This document shows positions 35,440-44,612 of a DNA stretch of 64,000 nt, piece by piece. Below the pieces are notes generated by a model. The model worked only from the letters and a program-made list of their open reading frames with translations, made no database searches and was not told the origin of the DNA. Source of the stretch: Pseudomonas syringae. GTDB lineage: Bacteria > Pseudomonadota > Gammaproteobacteria > Pseudomonadales > Pseudomonadaceae. Location: positions 2,510,501 to 2,574,500 of the forward strand of contig NZ_CP066265.1 of NCBI RefSeq assembly GCF_023278085.1. Reading direction: 5' to 3'. Both the position numbers and the translations under genes were made by a program. Position 1 is the first letter of the stretch, and the number at the start of each line of letters is the position of its first letter.

Positions 35440-36333
35440 TCACACCAGATACTTGTTGAACCACCCCAATGTGCGCTCCCAGGCCAGTTTGGCTGCGGCT
35501 TCGTCATAACGCGGGGTGGAGTCGTTGTGGAAGCCGTGGTTGGCGCCCGGATAGATGAAGGTTTCGTAAGTCGTGCCCGCCGCTTTCAGGGCCTTCTCAT
35601 AGGCTGGCCAGCCTTCGTTGATGCGGGTGTCCAGCTCGCCGTAGTGAATCATTACCGGAGCCTTGATCCTGGCCACGTCTTCGGTGTTGGGCTGACGCCC
35701 GTAGAACGAGACGGCTGCGCCCAGTTCCGGATAGGCCACAGCCGCAGCGTTGGCCACGCCGCCGCCATAGCAGAAACCGGTGATCCCGACCTTGCCGGTG
35801 GTGGCGTCATGCTTCATCAGCCACTCGACGGCGGCAAAGAAGTCGTTCATGAGCTTTTCCGGATCGACCTTCTGCTGAAGCTCTTTACCCTTTTCGTCAT
35901 TGCCCGGATAGCCGCCGACCGAGGACAGGCCGTCAGGCGCAAGCGCAATGAACCCGGCTTTCGCCACCCGGCGGGCAACGTCTTCGATGTACGGGTTCAA
36001 ACCGCGATTTTCATGCGCCACCACAACAGCAGGCACTTTGCCGGTGGCTTTTGCCGGACGCACCAGATAGCCGCGTACCTGACCATGGCCCTTGGGGGAC
36101 GGGTAGGTAATGTAGTCGGCAATGATGTCCGGGTCGGTGAACTCGATCTGTGTGGCCAGTGCATAGTTGGGGCTCAGCGCCGCCAGCAGTGCGCTGGCCG
36201 TCAGCCCGCCCAGGGTAAACAGTGCCGCACGGTCGAGAAATTCACGCCTGTTGATCTTGCCGTGGGCATAATAGTCGTAGAGCTCAAGCAGTTCAGGCGC
36301 AAAATCTTTCGCAGTAAGACGTTCCATCAGCAT
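35440..36333 (-). CDS. Dienelactone hydrolase family protein with twin-arginine segment (YghX-like)
   Basis: This 297-aa alpha/beta hydrolase of the DLH family has nucleophile Cys in GITGFCYGGGVANAAA, Asp in HYGELDTRINEGW and His in YPGANHGFHND. Upstream of the domain, INRREFLDRAALFTLGGLTASALLA is a Tat-like signal, but it begins about 25 residues inside the protein, as in E. coli YghX. The start at 36333 is supported by AGAGGA 6 bp upstream; the frame to 36384 adds an unlikely extension. It probably hydrolyses lactones or esters in the periplasm (inference). Confidence 0.85.
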   Translation of the reverse strand: MLMERLTAKDFAPELLELYDYYAHGKINRREFLDRAALFTLGGLTASALLAALSPNYALATQIEFTDPDIIADYITYPSPKGHGQVRGYLVRPAKATGKVPAVVVAHENRGLNPYIEDVARRVAKAGFIALAPDGLSSVGGYPGNDEKGKELQQKVDPEKLMNDFFAAVEWLMKHDATTGKVGITGFCYGGGVANAAAVAYPELGAAVSFYGRQPNTEDVARIKAPVMIHYGELDTRINEGWPAYEKALKAAGTTYETFIYPGANHGFHNDSTPRYDEAAAKLAWERTLGWFNKYLV

Positions 36334-36551
36334 GCTTCCTCTGGGTCGTTCGGGCCGCCCGTGAACCCACGGGCTGAAGATCATTGCGCATTAAAGCAGC
36401 CTCGTATTGCGTTGATACATATCCAGCAGTCGCAACGCGGCTTGTTAAATTGTTAGACAATGTATCAAGGGATGTGCTTTTTTGCGGACACAGTCGATGA
36501 ATTCACCCCCATGTTCATGGTCATACCCAGCCCGCACACTCGAGAAACGTG

Positions 36552-37607
36552 ATGATGACCCTCCCGGCAGAAGACCGAGCCCAGCTGTATAAGGACACGG
36601 CAGCCCAGTTCTGGAAACACATCACGCCCATCGTTTACGTCGCCCTCGGGATCCACTCCGTGTCGCTGCTGGTGTTTCTTGCCCTGCACGTTGAAATCCT
36701 TTGGCTTGCCAACATTGTCAGCACCCTGATTTACGTCAACTGCATCTACCTGATCAGAGGAGAGCGTTACCAGCAGGCCGGGCAACTGATGAGTCTGGAA
36801 ATCATTGCCCATGCGGTATTGGCCACCTGTGTGCTGGGGTGGGAAAGCAATTTCAGTTTTTACATGTTCTGCGTCATCCCCGTCATTGCCTTCACCTTCC
36901 AGCTGATCACCGTCAAACGGATTGTTTTCAGCGTGGCCATTCTGGTGGCGCTGGTTGCCTTATTCGCATTCCGGCGGCACATGGGCCTTGATTCCGGCCT
37001 GAGCAGCACGACGCTTGATGTGTTCGGGGTCATCAACCTGTTCGCCGCCACCACGCTGTCGATCTACGCGACCGCGCTTTCTGTGCGCTTTACGTCGTCC
37101 ATCCAGTTGAGTCTGTTTCATCTGGCCAATCGCGACAGTCTGACCAACCTGTTCACGCGACGCAGGGTGCTGGACCGGGTGCGACAGTTGCAGACACGAC
37201 GTCAGGGCCTGTCGGCGTCGCTCATTCTGCTCGACATCGACCATTTCAAACTGATCAATGACCAGTATGGGCATGAGACTGGCGATGTGGTTCTTCAGCG
37301 TGTTGCAGACATCATTGCCTCAAGTGTACGCAGCAATGATATGGCGGCCCGCTGGGGCGGCGAGGAGTTTCTGGTGCTCATGCCCGATACCTCGGCGGAA
37401 GATGCACAACGGGTCGCCGACCGGATCTGGGCGCTCATCGGCAACGAAGCGGGCTGGAGCAGGGCGCAGGTCATGAAGGTGACCGCGACGCTTTCGGTCG
37501 TCGCGATCAATCGCGATGAAAGCTTCGAGATTGCGCTGAGCCGGGCCGATGCATTGCTTTATCTGGGCAAGAAACAGGGCCGCAACCGCTTGATGGTCGG
37601 CGTGTAA
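36552..37607 (+). CDS. Membrane diguanylate cyclase (GGDEF domain)
   Basis: This protein of about 351 aa has five to six N-terminal membrane helices (residues 25-175) without a recognised periplasmic sensor domain, then a GGDEF domain (about 190-350). The active-site motif is GGEEF (RWGGEEFLVLMP), and the metal-binding Asp is in LILLDIDHFKLIND. These are the features of an active cyclase making c-di-GMP. There is no RxxD inhibitory site directly ahead of GGEEF (SSVRSNDMAARW). Three starts lie within 6 nt (GTG 36549, ATG 36552, ATG 36555) and I cannot separate them. The 218-bp spacer to the divergent hydrolase should hold its promoter. Confidence 0.87.
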   Translation: MMTLPAEDRAQLYKDTAAQFWKHITPIVYVALGIHSVSLLVFLALHVEILWLANIVSTLIYVNCIYLIRGERYQQAGQLMSLEIIAHAVLATCVLGWESNFSFYMFCVIPVIAFTFQLITVKRIVFSVAILVALVALFAFRRHMGLDSGLSSTTLDVFGVINLFAATTLSIYATALSVRFTSSIQLSLFHLANRDSLTNLFTRRRVLDRVRQLQTRRQGLSASLILLDIDHFKLINDQYGHETGDVVLQRVADIIASSVRSNDMAARWGGEEFLVLMPDTSAEDAQRVADRIWALIGNEAGWSRAQVMKVTATLSVVAINRDESFEIALSRADALLYLGKKQGRNRLMVGV

Positions 37608-37798
37608 GTACCGGTCTCACCTTCAGCTCAAAACACCGCCTCAGCCTTCTGGACAACCAGCGCCAGCCACGCTTCACGTACGGCTGTGCGACGGGCGCGA
37701 GGCCTTCCATGCCGACAGCGTGTAGACTTTTGCGCTTTGAATCGGGGAATTCTGCAACGCAGGGTTCTTCACGTATCGGTGATGATCAAGGCGTGCTT

Positions 37799-38749
37799 AT
37801 GGATTTGCGTCAACTCGAAGCGTTTGCGGCGGTCATGTCGGCAGGCAGTGTCACGGCAGCCGGGAAAATGCTGGGCCGCTCCCAGCCATCGGTCACCCGG
37901 GTTATTCAGGAGCTTGAGCAGGAGCTGGGTTTTGCGCTGTTCGAGCGCAGCGGGCCAAAGGTCACGCCGACCCATAAGGCGTTCATGATGTACGGCGAGG
38001 TCGAAAGCGCGTTGCTGAGTGTTCGCAACATTCGCCAACGTGCGCAGCACATCGCTCAGGAAGAAAACCATCAGATCAAACTGGTCGCCATTTCAGCGCT
38101 GGCGGCCGGGCTACTGCCCGCAGCACTGTCACGACTGCCGGAGCATCTGCGTCCGCAACAGATCCAGCTCCAGAGCATGTCCCCGGAGAATGTGGTTCAG
38201 GCCGTGCTGTCGAAGACTATGGATCTGGGGGCCGTGAGCCTGCCGTTAGAGCATCGTGGGCTGGAGATTCACTGGATCGGCGAAGCACCTTGCGTGGCGG
38301 TGTTGCCTGCTGACTCCGAACTGGCCGCGCATGACATTCTGTCTATTGAGCTGCTGCGGCAACAGACCCTGATTACCATGGCCAATCCGTATCGGTTCCG
38401 TCGGCGGATCGACAAGGCGTTTCACGATGTGGGTGGCGAGCCACCGCGCATGCTCGACACCAATACCTCACTCATCGCCATGCAGATGGCCAGGGCAGGG
38501 CTCGGCATCGCACTGGTCGACCCGTTCACCGCCATGGGTGTGCCGGTGCAAGGGGTCGTGGTCAGGCCGATCACCTGCAATATTCCGTTCTTTTTCGGTT
38601 TGATATCGGCCTTCGCCAGCCCGTTATCGGACGTGGCGAGGGCGCTGATCGATGAAATAGCCGTTTCCGCGAAAACCCTGTTGCCAGAGATGGTCATGCA
38701 CGAAGCCGGTGCTCACGATGCGCTGTTGCAGAGCATTTATGCCGAGTGA
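37799..38749 (+). CDS. LysR family regulator
   Basis: This 316-aa LysR regulator starts at the ATG at 37799 (MDLRQLEAF), the canonical family start; the frame back to 37709 is not needed. The HTH is in SAGSVTAAGKMLGRSQPSVTRVIQELE. The effector domain includes ISALAAGLLPAALSRLPEHL. It resembles regulators of opine or amino acid catabolism (OccR/NocR style), but this is weak. It precedes the flavin oxidoreductase-ABC operon by 434 bp on the same strand. Confidence 0.87.
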   Translation: MDLRQLEAFAAVMSAGSVTAAGKMLGRSQPSVTRVIQELEQELGFALFERSGPKVTPTHKAFMMYGEVESALLSVRNIRQRAQHIAQEENHQIKLVAISALAAGLLPAALSRLPEHLRPQQIQLQSMSPENVVQAVLSKTMDLGAVSLPLEHRGLEIHWIGEAPCVAVLPADSELAAHDILSIELLRQQTLITMANPYRFRRRIDKAFHDVGGEPPRMLDTNTSLIAMQMARAGLGIALVDPFTAMGVPVQGVVVRPITCNIPFFFGLISAFASPLSDVARALIDEIAVSAKTLLPEMVMHEAGAHDALLQSIYAE

Positions 38750-38817
38750 GCGGGTAATGCAGGCGATCGCGAAGCCTGAGCGTTGGTAACGCCTGTCATC
38801 GCACAAGACTGAAGATC

Positions 38818-38963
38818 GGACGCGGAGCGTCCAGAAATGCATGCCAACGCAGAGCATTGGCACGATAGTCAACCCAGTGCATTGGCACGATAAGCATACT
38901 CCCAGGCACTGATCGTTCCGCACGCTCCAGCGTGGGAACGCCTTTCGTGACGCTCTGCGTCAC
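38818..38963. repeat. Compound palindromic repeat (same family as 35.4 and 52.4 kb)
   Basis: Three hairpins occur in a row. GGACGC-GGA-GCGTCC spans 38818-38832, CGTTCC...GGAACG spans 38914-38940 around CACGCTCCAGCGTG, and GTGACGC-TCT-GCGTCAC spans 38947-38963. Between the first two, GCATTGGCACGATA appears twice in direct orientation. It fills most of the 434-bp spacer 38750-39183; the remaining AT-rich 120 bp (from about 39000) probably carry the promoter of the next operon. Confidence 0.75.
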
Positions 38964-39183
38964 ATACCCATGTCGCCACGCGTAGCCAGATAGCACCTAA
39001 ATTCCATTTGGAAATATCAATATGCTTTTTTGCGCATTGCGAGAATAAAAAACGGCTTTTATTATTCGGATTAAGCATTCAAGGCCTTTAAGAATTCATT
39101 TTCAGTAAATGTGGAATGGTTTTTGAATTGATTTGAGTCAACGCTCGGGCTTTGGGCCTGATCATTTTTCCGAGTACCGACCA

Positions 39184-40644
39184 ATGTCCGATGTAAACCC
39201 GCCTGCTGGCCTTGCCGCGCTGGAAGCTCGCCTGCAACAGGATCTGGCCTGGCTGGACCTGCCTGCCAAGCCCTGGGTCAAACCGCGGGCCAGTGCCGGG
39301 CAGGCCGTGCTCGACGTGGCGATCATTGGCGGCGGCATGGCCGGGCTTGCCCTGGCTGCCGAGCTGCGGCATCTGGGCGTGGCGGCAGTGATCTTCGATC
39401 AGTCCCCGGCAGGTTTCGAGGGCCCGTGGGCGACCACCGCACGTATGGAAACCCTGCGCTCGCCGAAACAGTTGACCGGACCGGCACTGGGTTTGCCGGC
39501 ACTGACCTTTCGCGCCTGGTACGAAGCACAGTTCGGCGCCGATGGCTGGGCCGCGCTGGACAAGATCCCACGCCTGCAATGGGCTGAGTACCTGCGTTGG
39601 TATCGCAAGGTGCTGGCGCTGGATGTGCGCAATGAACACCGGGTCAGCAGGGTTGCGCCCAGAGCGGACGGCCTTATTGAGCTGGATCTCACCACCCCCG
39701 TGCAAACCCGATTCATGCTGGCCCGGCATGTGGTGCTCGCGACCGGTCGTGATGGTCTGGGCGGCCCCTGGGTGCCGGATTTCGCCCGGCAATTGCCGGA
39801 TCATCTCTGGACACACTCGGCGGCCGGTTTGCAGGATGACTGGTTCGCAGGCAAGCGTGTCGCGGTGATCGGTGGCGGCGCGTCGGCCATGGACAGCGCC
39901 GCGACTGCGCTGGAAGCCGGTGCGCAGCGAGTCGATCTGCTGATTCGTCGCGCCGAGCTGCCGCGCGTCAACAAAGGCAAGGGCGTCGGTAATCCGGGCA
40001 TGGTCCACGGCTACTGGCGCTTGCCGGACCTCTGGAAATGGCGCATTCGCCACTACCTCAACACCCAGCAAGTGCCGCCACCACGCGGCAGTACCCTGCG
40101 GGTATCGAACTCGGGCAGGGCACGTTTTCTGCTCGACAACGCCGTGCTGGCGGTCGAAGCAAATCCGGCTGGCGGGGTCTCGCTGCACACGTCGAAGGCG
40201 CGTATCGAAGCAGATTTTGTGGTCTTCGCCACCGGCTTTCGCACCGACTTTGCACAGCGCCCGGAATTTGCCCCGTTCTCCTCGCACATTCGCGTCTGGC
40301 AGGACCGCTTCACGGCGCCGCCTGGCGAAGCCGACACTGAACTGGCGGTATTGCCTGACCTGGGCAATTGCTTCGAATTTCAGGAGAAAACCCCAGGTGC
40401 GTGTCCGGGGCTCAATCACATTCACTGTTTCAGCTACCCGGCAGCACTGAGCTACGGCGCGGTGTCCGGAGATATTCCGGCCATCAGTGAAGGCTCCAAA
40501 CGGCTGGCGCATGCGCTGGTCGGGCTGCTGTTCAACGAAGACATCGCGCTGCATTTCGAGGCCATGCGCGATTATGCCGAGCCGGAACTGCTGGGCGATG
40601 AGTGGCTGGCCAGCGAGCCGACTGCTGAAGAGTCACGTACATGA
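39184..40644 (+). CDS. FAD/NAD(P)-binding oxidoreductase
   Basis: This 486-aa flavoprotein has an FAD Rossmann motif VAIIGGGMAGLALAAEL (about 48-64), a second dinucleotide motif VAVIGGGASAMDSAATAL (about 233-250) and FVVFATGFRTDF near residue 345. This two-Rossmann layout matches flavin monooxygenase-like or lysine N-hydroxylase-like enzymes. It overlaps the first permease gene by 4 nt and thus leads the ABC operon. Related gene sets combine such flavoproteins with peptide-type ABC importers and AhpD-fold pairs. The substrate is unknown. The ATG at 39184 is chosen over an upstream start at 39133. Confidence 0.82.
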   Translation: MSDVNPPAGLAALEARLQQDLAWLDLPAKPWVKPRASAGQAVLDVAIIGGGMAGLALAAELRHLGVAAVIFDQSPAGFEGPWATTARMETLRSPKQLTGPALGLPALTFRAWYEAQFGADGWAALDKIPRLQWAEYLRWYRKVLALDVRNEHRVSRVAPRADGLIELDLTTPVQTRFMLARHVVLATGRDGLGGPWVPDFARQLPDHLWTHSAAGLQDDWFAGKRVAVIGGGASAMDSAATALEAGAQRVDLLIRRAELPRVNKGKGVGNPGMVHGYWRLPDLWKWRIRHYLNTQQVPPPRGSTLRVSNSGRARFLLDNAVLAVEANPAGGVSLHTSKARIEADFVVFATGFRTDFAQRPEFAPFSSHIRVWQDRFTAPPGEADTELAVLPDLGNCFEFQEKTPGACPGLNHIHCFSYPAALSYGAVSGDIPAISEGSKRLAHALVGLLFNEDIALHFEAMRDYAEPELLGDEWLASEPTAEESRT

Positions 40645-41615
40645 TCGGCTGGGCGCTGCGCCGACTCACCCAGTCTTTGCTGGTGATTCTGTTGATGACG
40701 CTGGTGGTGTTCGTCGGCCTCAACGCCATCGGCAATCCGATGGACATTCTGGTGGGCGAAGACCTCAATCAGGCCGAACGTTTGCAGGCCATTGCGCACC
40801 TGGGGCTGGACAAGCCGTTGTGGCAGCAATACCTGATCTTTCTCAAAGGCGCGGTGCACGGCAATCTGGGCCAGAGTTTCGTGTACCACGAAGACGCCAT
40901 GCGCCTGATCCTGCAACGCCTGCCCGCGACCTTCGAACTGGCGTTCAGCGCGCTGTTTCTGGCGGTGGTGGTCGGCGTGCCGTTGGGCATGTTTGCCGGC
41001 CTGTACCCCGATCATCCGCTGTCCCGCCTGATGATGGCTGCCAGTATCGTCGGCTTTTCGCTGCCGGCGTTCTGGGTGGCATTGATGATGATCATGCTGT
41101 TCTCGATCAAACTCGGCTGGCTGCCGGCCAGCGGTCGCGGCGAGACCCGTGAATGGCTCGGCGTGCAATGGTCGTGGCTGACGCTGGACGGCTTGCAGCA
41201 CTTGCTGTTGCCCGCGTTGAACCTGGCACTGTTCAAGATTTCACTGGTGTTGCGCCTGACCCGCGCAGGTGTGCGCGAGGTGCTGCCGCAGGAGTTCGTC
41301 AAATTCGCCCGTGCCAAAGGCCTGTCGCCCATGCGCGTGATGTGCATGCACGTTATGCGCAACACCATGATTCCGGTGGTGACGGTGCTGGCCATGGAAC
41401 TGGGCTCGACCATTGCCTATGCCGTCGTCACTGAAAGCATTTTTGCCTGGCCGGGTGCCGGCAAACTGATTCTCGACAGCATCAACATGCTCGACCGGCC
41501 GGTGGTGGTGGCCTATCTGATGGTCGTCGTGGTGATTTTCGTGGTGCTCAATTTGATCGTCGATGGCTTGTATTACTTGCTGGATCCGCGCGTACGCATC
41601 GAGGCATCCCGATGA
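40641..41615 (+). CDS. Peptide-type ABC transporter permease (DppB-like)
   Basis: This 324-aa inner-membrane permease has an N-terminal helix, LGLDKPLWQQYLIFLKGAVHGNLGQSF and the late EFVKFARAKGLSPMRVMCMHVMRN segment, the EAA loop of DppB/OppB proteins. Six helices are visible. It is coupled to its neighbours by 4-nt overlaps on both sides. Confidence 0.88.
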   Translation: MIGWALRRLTQSLLVILLMTLVVFVGLNAIGNPMDILVGEDLNQAERLQAIAHLGLDKPLWQQYLIFLKGAVHGNLGQSFVYHEDAMRLILQRLPATFELAFSALFLAVVVGVPLGMFAGLYPDHPLSRLMMAASIVGFSLPAFWVALMMIMLFSIKLGWLPASGRGETREWLGVQWSWLTLDGLQHLLLPALNLALFKISLVLRLTRAGVREVLPQEFVKFARAKGLSPMRVMCMHVMRNTMIPVVTVLAMELGSTIAYAVVTESIFAWPGAGKLILDSINMLDRPVVVAYLMVVVVIFVVLNLIVDGLYYLLDPRVRIEASR

Positions 41616-42532
41616 GCATCACCGAAAAAGCCCTGCCTGCGAACACCCTGTTGCAGGCTCAGTCGCCCTGGCGGCGGGTGGCCGTCGAGTTCATCAGTTC
41701 CACCACGGCGGTGGTTGGCCTGCTGCTGTTGGTGGTCATTGTGTTGGTCGCAGCCTTCGCGCCATGGATTGTGGTGCAGAACCCCTATGACCTGATGCAG
41801 CTCAACGTGATGGATGCACGCATGCCGCCCGGCAGCCTCAACATGGACAGCGGTTATACCTATTGGCTGGGCACTGACGGGCAGGGCCGCGATCTGGTCT
41901 CGGCGATTATCTACGGCTTGCGCATCAGCCTGTGGGTCGGCATCGGCTCAGCGTTGATCGCAGCCGTGATCGGCACGCTGTTGGGGTTGGTCTCTGCGTA
42001 TGTCGGCGGTTGGGTCGATGCATTGCTGATGCGTCTGGTCGACCTGTTGCTGTCGTTTCCGGTGATTCTGATGGCGCTGATGATTCTCGCCTGGCTGGGC
42101 AAGGGCGTCGGCAACGTGATGCTCACCCTGATCCTGCTCGAATGGGCCTATTACGCGCGCACCGCCCGTGGCCAGGCGCTCACTGAAAGCCGCCGCGAAT
42201 ACGTCGATGCAGCGCGCGGGCAGGGGGTCGGGCCGCTGCGTCTGGTGATCGGCCACATTCTGCCCAACTGTCTGCCGCCGCTCATCGTGATCGGCGCATT
42301 GCAGATTGCCCGCGCCATCACCCTGGAAGCGACCCTGTCGTTTCTCGGCCTTGGCGTACCGGTGACGGAGCCGTCGCTGGGCCTGCTGATCGCCAACGGC
42401 TTTCAATACATGCTCAGCAATGAATACTGGATCAGCCTGTTTCCGGGGCTGGCACTGCTGATCACCATTGTCGCGATCAACCTGGTCGGTGACCGTCTGC
42501 GCGATGTCCTGAACCCGAGGTTGCAGCGATGA
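41612..42532 (+). CDS. Peptide-type ABC transporter permease (DppC-like)
   Basis: This 306-aa permease pairs with the DppB-like protein. It contains YWLGTDGQGRDLVSAIIYGLRISLWVG, diagnostic for DppC/OppC, and the EAA loop EYVDAARGQGVGPLRLVIGHILPN. It has six membrane helices after a long N-terminal tail. It overlaps both flanking genes by 4 nt. Confidence 0.88.
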   Translation: MSITEKALPANTLLQAQSPWRRVAVEFISSTTAVVGLLLLVVIVLVAAFAPWIVVQNPYDLMQLNVMDARMPPGSLNMDSGYTYWLGTDGQGRDLVSAIIYGLRISLWVGIGSALIAAVIGTLLGLVSAYVGGWVDALLMRLVDLLLSFPVILMALMILAWLGKGVGNVMLTLILLEWAYYARTARGQALTESRREYVDAARGQGVGPLRLVIGHILPNCLPPLIVIGALQIARAITLEATLSFLGLGVPVTEPSLGLLIANGFQYMLSNEYWISLFPGLALLITIVAINLVGDRLRDVLNPRLQR

Positions 42533-43545
42533 GCCTGCCTGATGTGACGCCTGCGCCAGTTTCAGGCGAACAGCCGACCCTCGATGTGCGCGATCTGTGT
42601 ACCTCGTTTCATACCCGCGCCGGCGTGTTGCCTGCGGTGCGCAATGTGTCGTTGCGCGTGCAGCCGGGGCGTATTCTGGGGCTGGTGGGCGAGTCGGGGT
42701 CGGGCAAATCGGTGACCGGTTTCTCGATTCTCGGTCTGGTGGATGAACCGGGGCGTATCAGTGGCGGCCAGGTCCTGTTCAAGGGCCGGGACCTGACAAA
42801 GCTCTCGGCCGCGCAACTGCGGGAAATCCAGGGCAATCGGGTGGCGATGATTTTTCAGGACCCGATGATGACCCTCAACCCGGTGCTGCGTGTCGATACG
42901 CAAATGGTCGAAGCGGTACGTGCCCATCGTTCGATCGGCAAGCGCGAAGCCCGCGAACATGCCAGCCGCACCTTGGCGCTGATGGGCATTGCCAGCCCCG
43001 AAGAGCGCCTTCGCACCTATCCGCATCAGTTGTCCGGCGGCATGCGTCAGCGGGTGGCGATTGCCATTGCGTTGCTGCACTCGCCTGACCTGATCATCGC
43101 CGACGAGCCGACCACCGCGCTCGACGTAACCATTCAGGCGCAGATCCTCAGCGAAGTGCAGAAACTGGTGCGCGAGCAGGGTACCTCGCTGATCTGGATC
43201 ACCCATGACCTGTCGGTGGTTGCCGGGTTGGCTGACGATGTGGCGGTGATGTACGCCGGACGTATCGTCGAGCAGGGGTCGGTCGAGCAGGGTCTGGATC
43301 GTCCGCAACATCCCTACACGCAAGGCCTGATCGACAGCCTGCCGAGCCGTAACAAGCGTGGTCAGCGCTTGCGGCAGATTCCCGGTATGGCGCCGGATTT
43401 GCTGTCGATGCCCGCCGGCTGCGCGTTTGCCGCGCGCTGCTCCAGAGCAGCGGAAATGTGCGCGCAGGACCCTGAACCCCGCGAAATTCTACCGGGCCAT
43501 ACGGTTCGCTGCTTTTACCCAGGAGCTGCTGCCGATGTCCAGTGA
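42529..43545 (+). CDS. Peptide-type ABC transporter ATP-binding protein (DppD-like)
   Basis: This 338-aa ATPase has Walker A GESGSGKS, signature LSGGMRQR and Walker B LIIADEPTTALD. The C-terminal oligopeptide/dipeptide extension has four cysteines (CAFAARCSRAAEMC and CFYPG), which in relatives bind an Fe-S cluster. It overlaps the next ATPase gene by 11 nt in another frame. Confidence 0.9.
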   Translation: MSLPDVTPAPVSGEQPTLDVRDLCTSFHTRAGVLPAVRNVSLRVQPGRILGLVGESGSGKSVTGFSILGLVDEPGRISGGQVLFKGRDLTKLSAAQLREIQGNRVAMIFQDPMMTLNPVLRVDTQMVEAVRAHRSIGKREAREHASRTLALMGIASPEERLRTYPHQLSGGMRQRVAIAIALLHSPDLIIADEPTTALDVTIQAQILSEVQKLVREQGTSLIWITHDLSVVAGLADDVAVMYAGRIVEQGSVEQGLDRPQHPYTQGLIDSLPSRNKRGQRLRQIPGMAPDLLSMPAGCAFAARCSRAAEMCAQDPEPREILPGHTVRCFYPGAAADVQ

Positions 43546-44548
43546 TCAGATCCCCCTCATCGAGCTGCAACAGGTCAGCAAGACCTTCGGCAAAACGGTG
43601 GACGAGCGCTCGTTTGAAGGGCTGCTGCAACGCCTGCACCTGACCCGCCCGAAACCGGTGACGCATGCCGTGGACCGTGTCGATCTGCGTATTGTGCGCG
43701 GCGAAGTGGTCGGGCTGGTGGGCGAGTCGGGTTGCGGCAAATCGACCCTCGGGCGCATGGTTGCCGGCCTGTTGCCAGTGTCTTCCGGCAGTGCGCTGGT
43801 AGACGGCAAGCCACTCGACAGCCTGACCGCGCAGGAGCGCAAGGCGCTGCGTCTCAAGGTGCAGATGATTTTTCAGGACCCGTCGTCGAGCCTTAATCCG
43901 CGCTTGCGGGTTGATCGTATCGTCGGCGAAGGCGCGCTGTTGCACGGCCTGACAGACCGCAAAGGTGCCGACGACTACGTCAGCGCGCAACTGCAGCGTG
44001 CCGGGCTCAGCCCACAACTGCGTCAGCGTTATCCGCATCAGTTCAGCGGCGGTCAGCGTCAGCGGATCGGCATCGCCCGTGCGCTGGCGGTGCAGCCGGA
44101 ACTGCTGGTGTGCGATGAATCGGTGGCCGCGCTGGACGTCTCGATTCAGGCGCAGATCCTTAATCTGTTCATGGACCTGCGCGATGAGCTGGGCCTGACC
44201 TATCTGTTCATCAGCCACGATCTGGGTGTGGTCGAGCACTTGTGTGACCGCGTGGTGGTGATGTACCTGGGCCGCGTGGTCGAGACGGCGTCGGTCGACG
44301 ATCTGTTTGCGCGGGCCAATCACCCATACACCCAGGCGCTGCTGGCGCAGATCCCGCGCTTCGATATTCGCAGTACCCGTTATGACGCGATCAAAGGGGA
44401 AATCCCCAGCCCGCTGAACCCGCCTGCCGGGTGTCATTTCCACCCTCGCTGCCCGCACGCCATGCCGCGCTGCCGCGAGGAAGTTCCAGCGCTGAGGGAG
44501 GTTTCTCCGAACCACCAGAGTGCGTGTCATTTAAATGATCAAGGCTAA
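43535..44548 (+). CDS. Peptide-type ABC transporter ATP-binding protein (DppF-like)
   Basis: This 337-aa ATPase has Walker A GESGCGKST, signature FSGGQRQR and Walker B LLVCDESVAALD. The usual Pro of DEPTSALD is replaced, giving DESVAALD, a change also known in other DppF-type proteins. The C-terminal CHFHPRCPHAMPRC cysteine region is present. The ATG at 43535 is selected because the domain begins directly after it and the longer frame to 43358 overlaps the preceding gene. Confidence 0.89.
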   Translation: MSSDQIPLIELQQVSKTFGKTVDERSFEGLLQRLHLTRPKPVTHAVDRVDLRIVRGEVVGLVGESGCGKSTLGRMVAGLLPVSSGSALVDGKPLDSLTAQERKALRLKVQMIFQDPSSSLNPRLRVDRIVGEGALLHGLTDRKGADDYVSAQLQRAGLSPQLRQRYPHQFSGGQRQRIGIARALAVQPELLVCDESVAALDVSIQAQILNLFMDLRDELGLTYLFISHDLGVVEHLCDRVVVMYLGRVVETASVDDLFARANHPYTQALLAQIPRFDIRSTRYDAIKGEIPSPLNPPAGCHFHPRCPHAMPRCREEVPALREVSPNHQSACHLNDQG

Positions 44549-44612
44549 TGACCAACACTGAACGAGCCCCTGAAGCTCGTCAATCTCCGCCATTGCGTAC
44601 AAGGAATCATCC

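Noticed and set aside
38868..38896. Sigma-54 promoter in the TGGCACGATAAGCA repeat
   Set aside because: The GG-to-GC spacing is 8 rather than 10 bp, and the sequence is a direct repeat inside a palindromic element.
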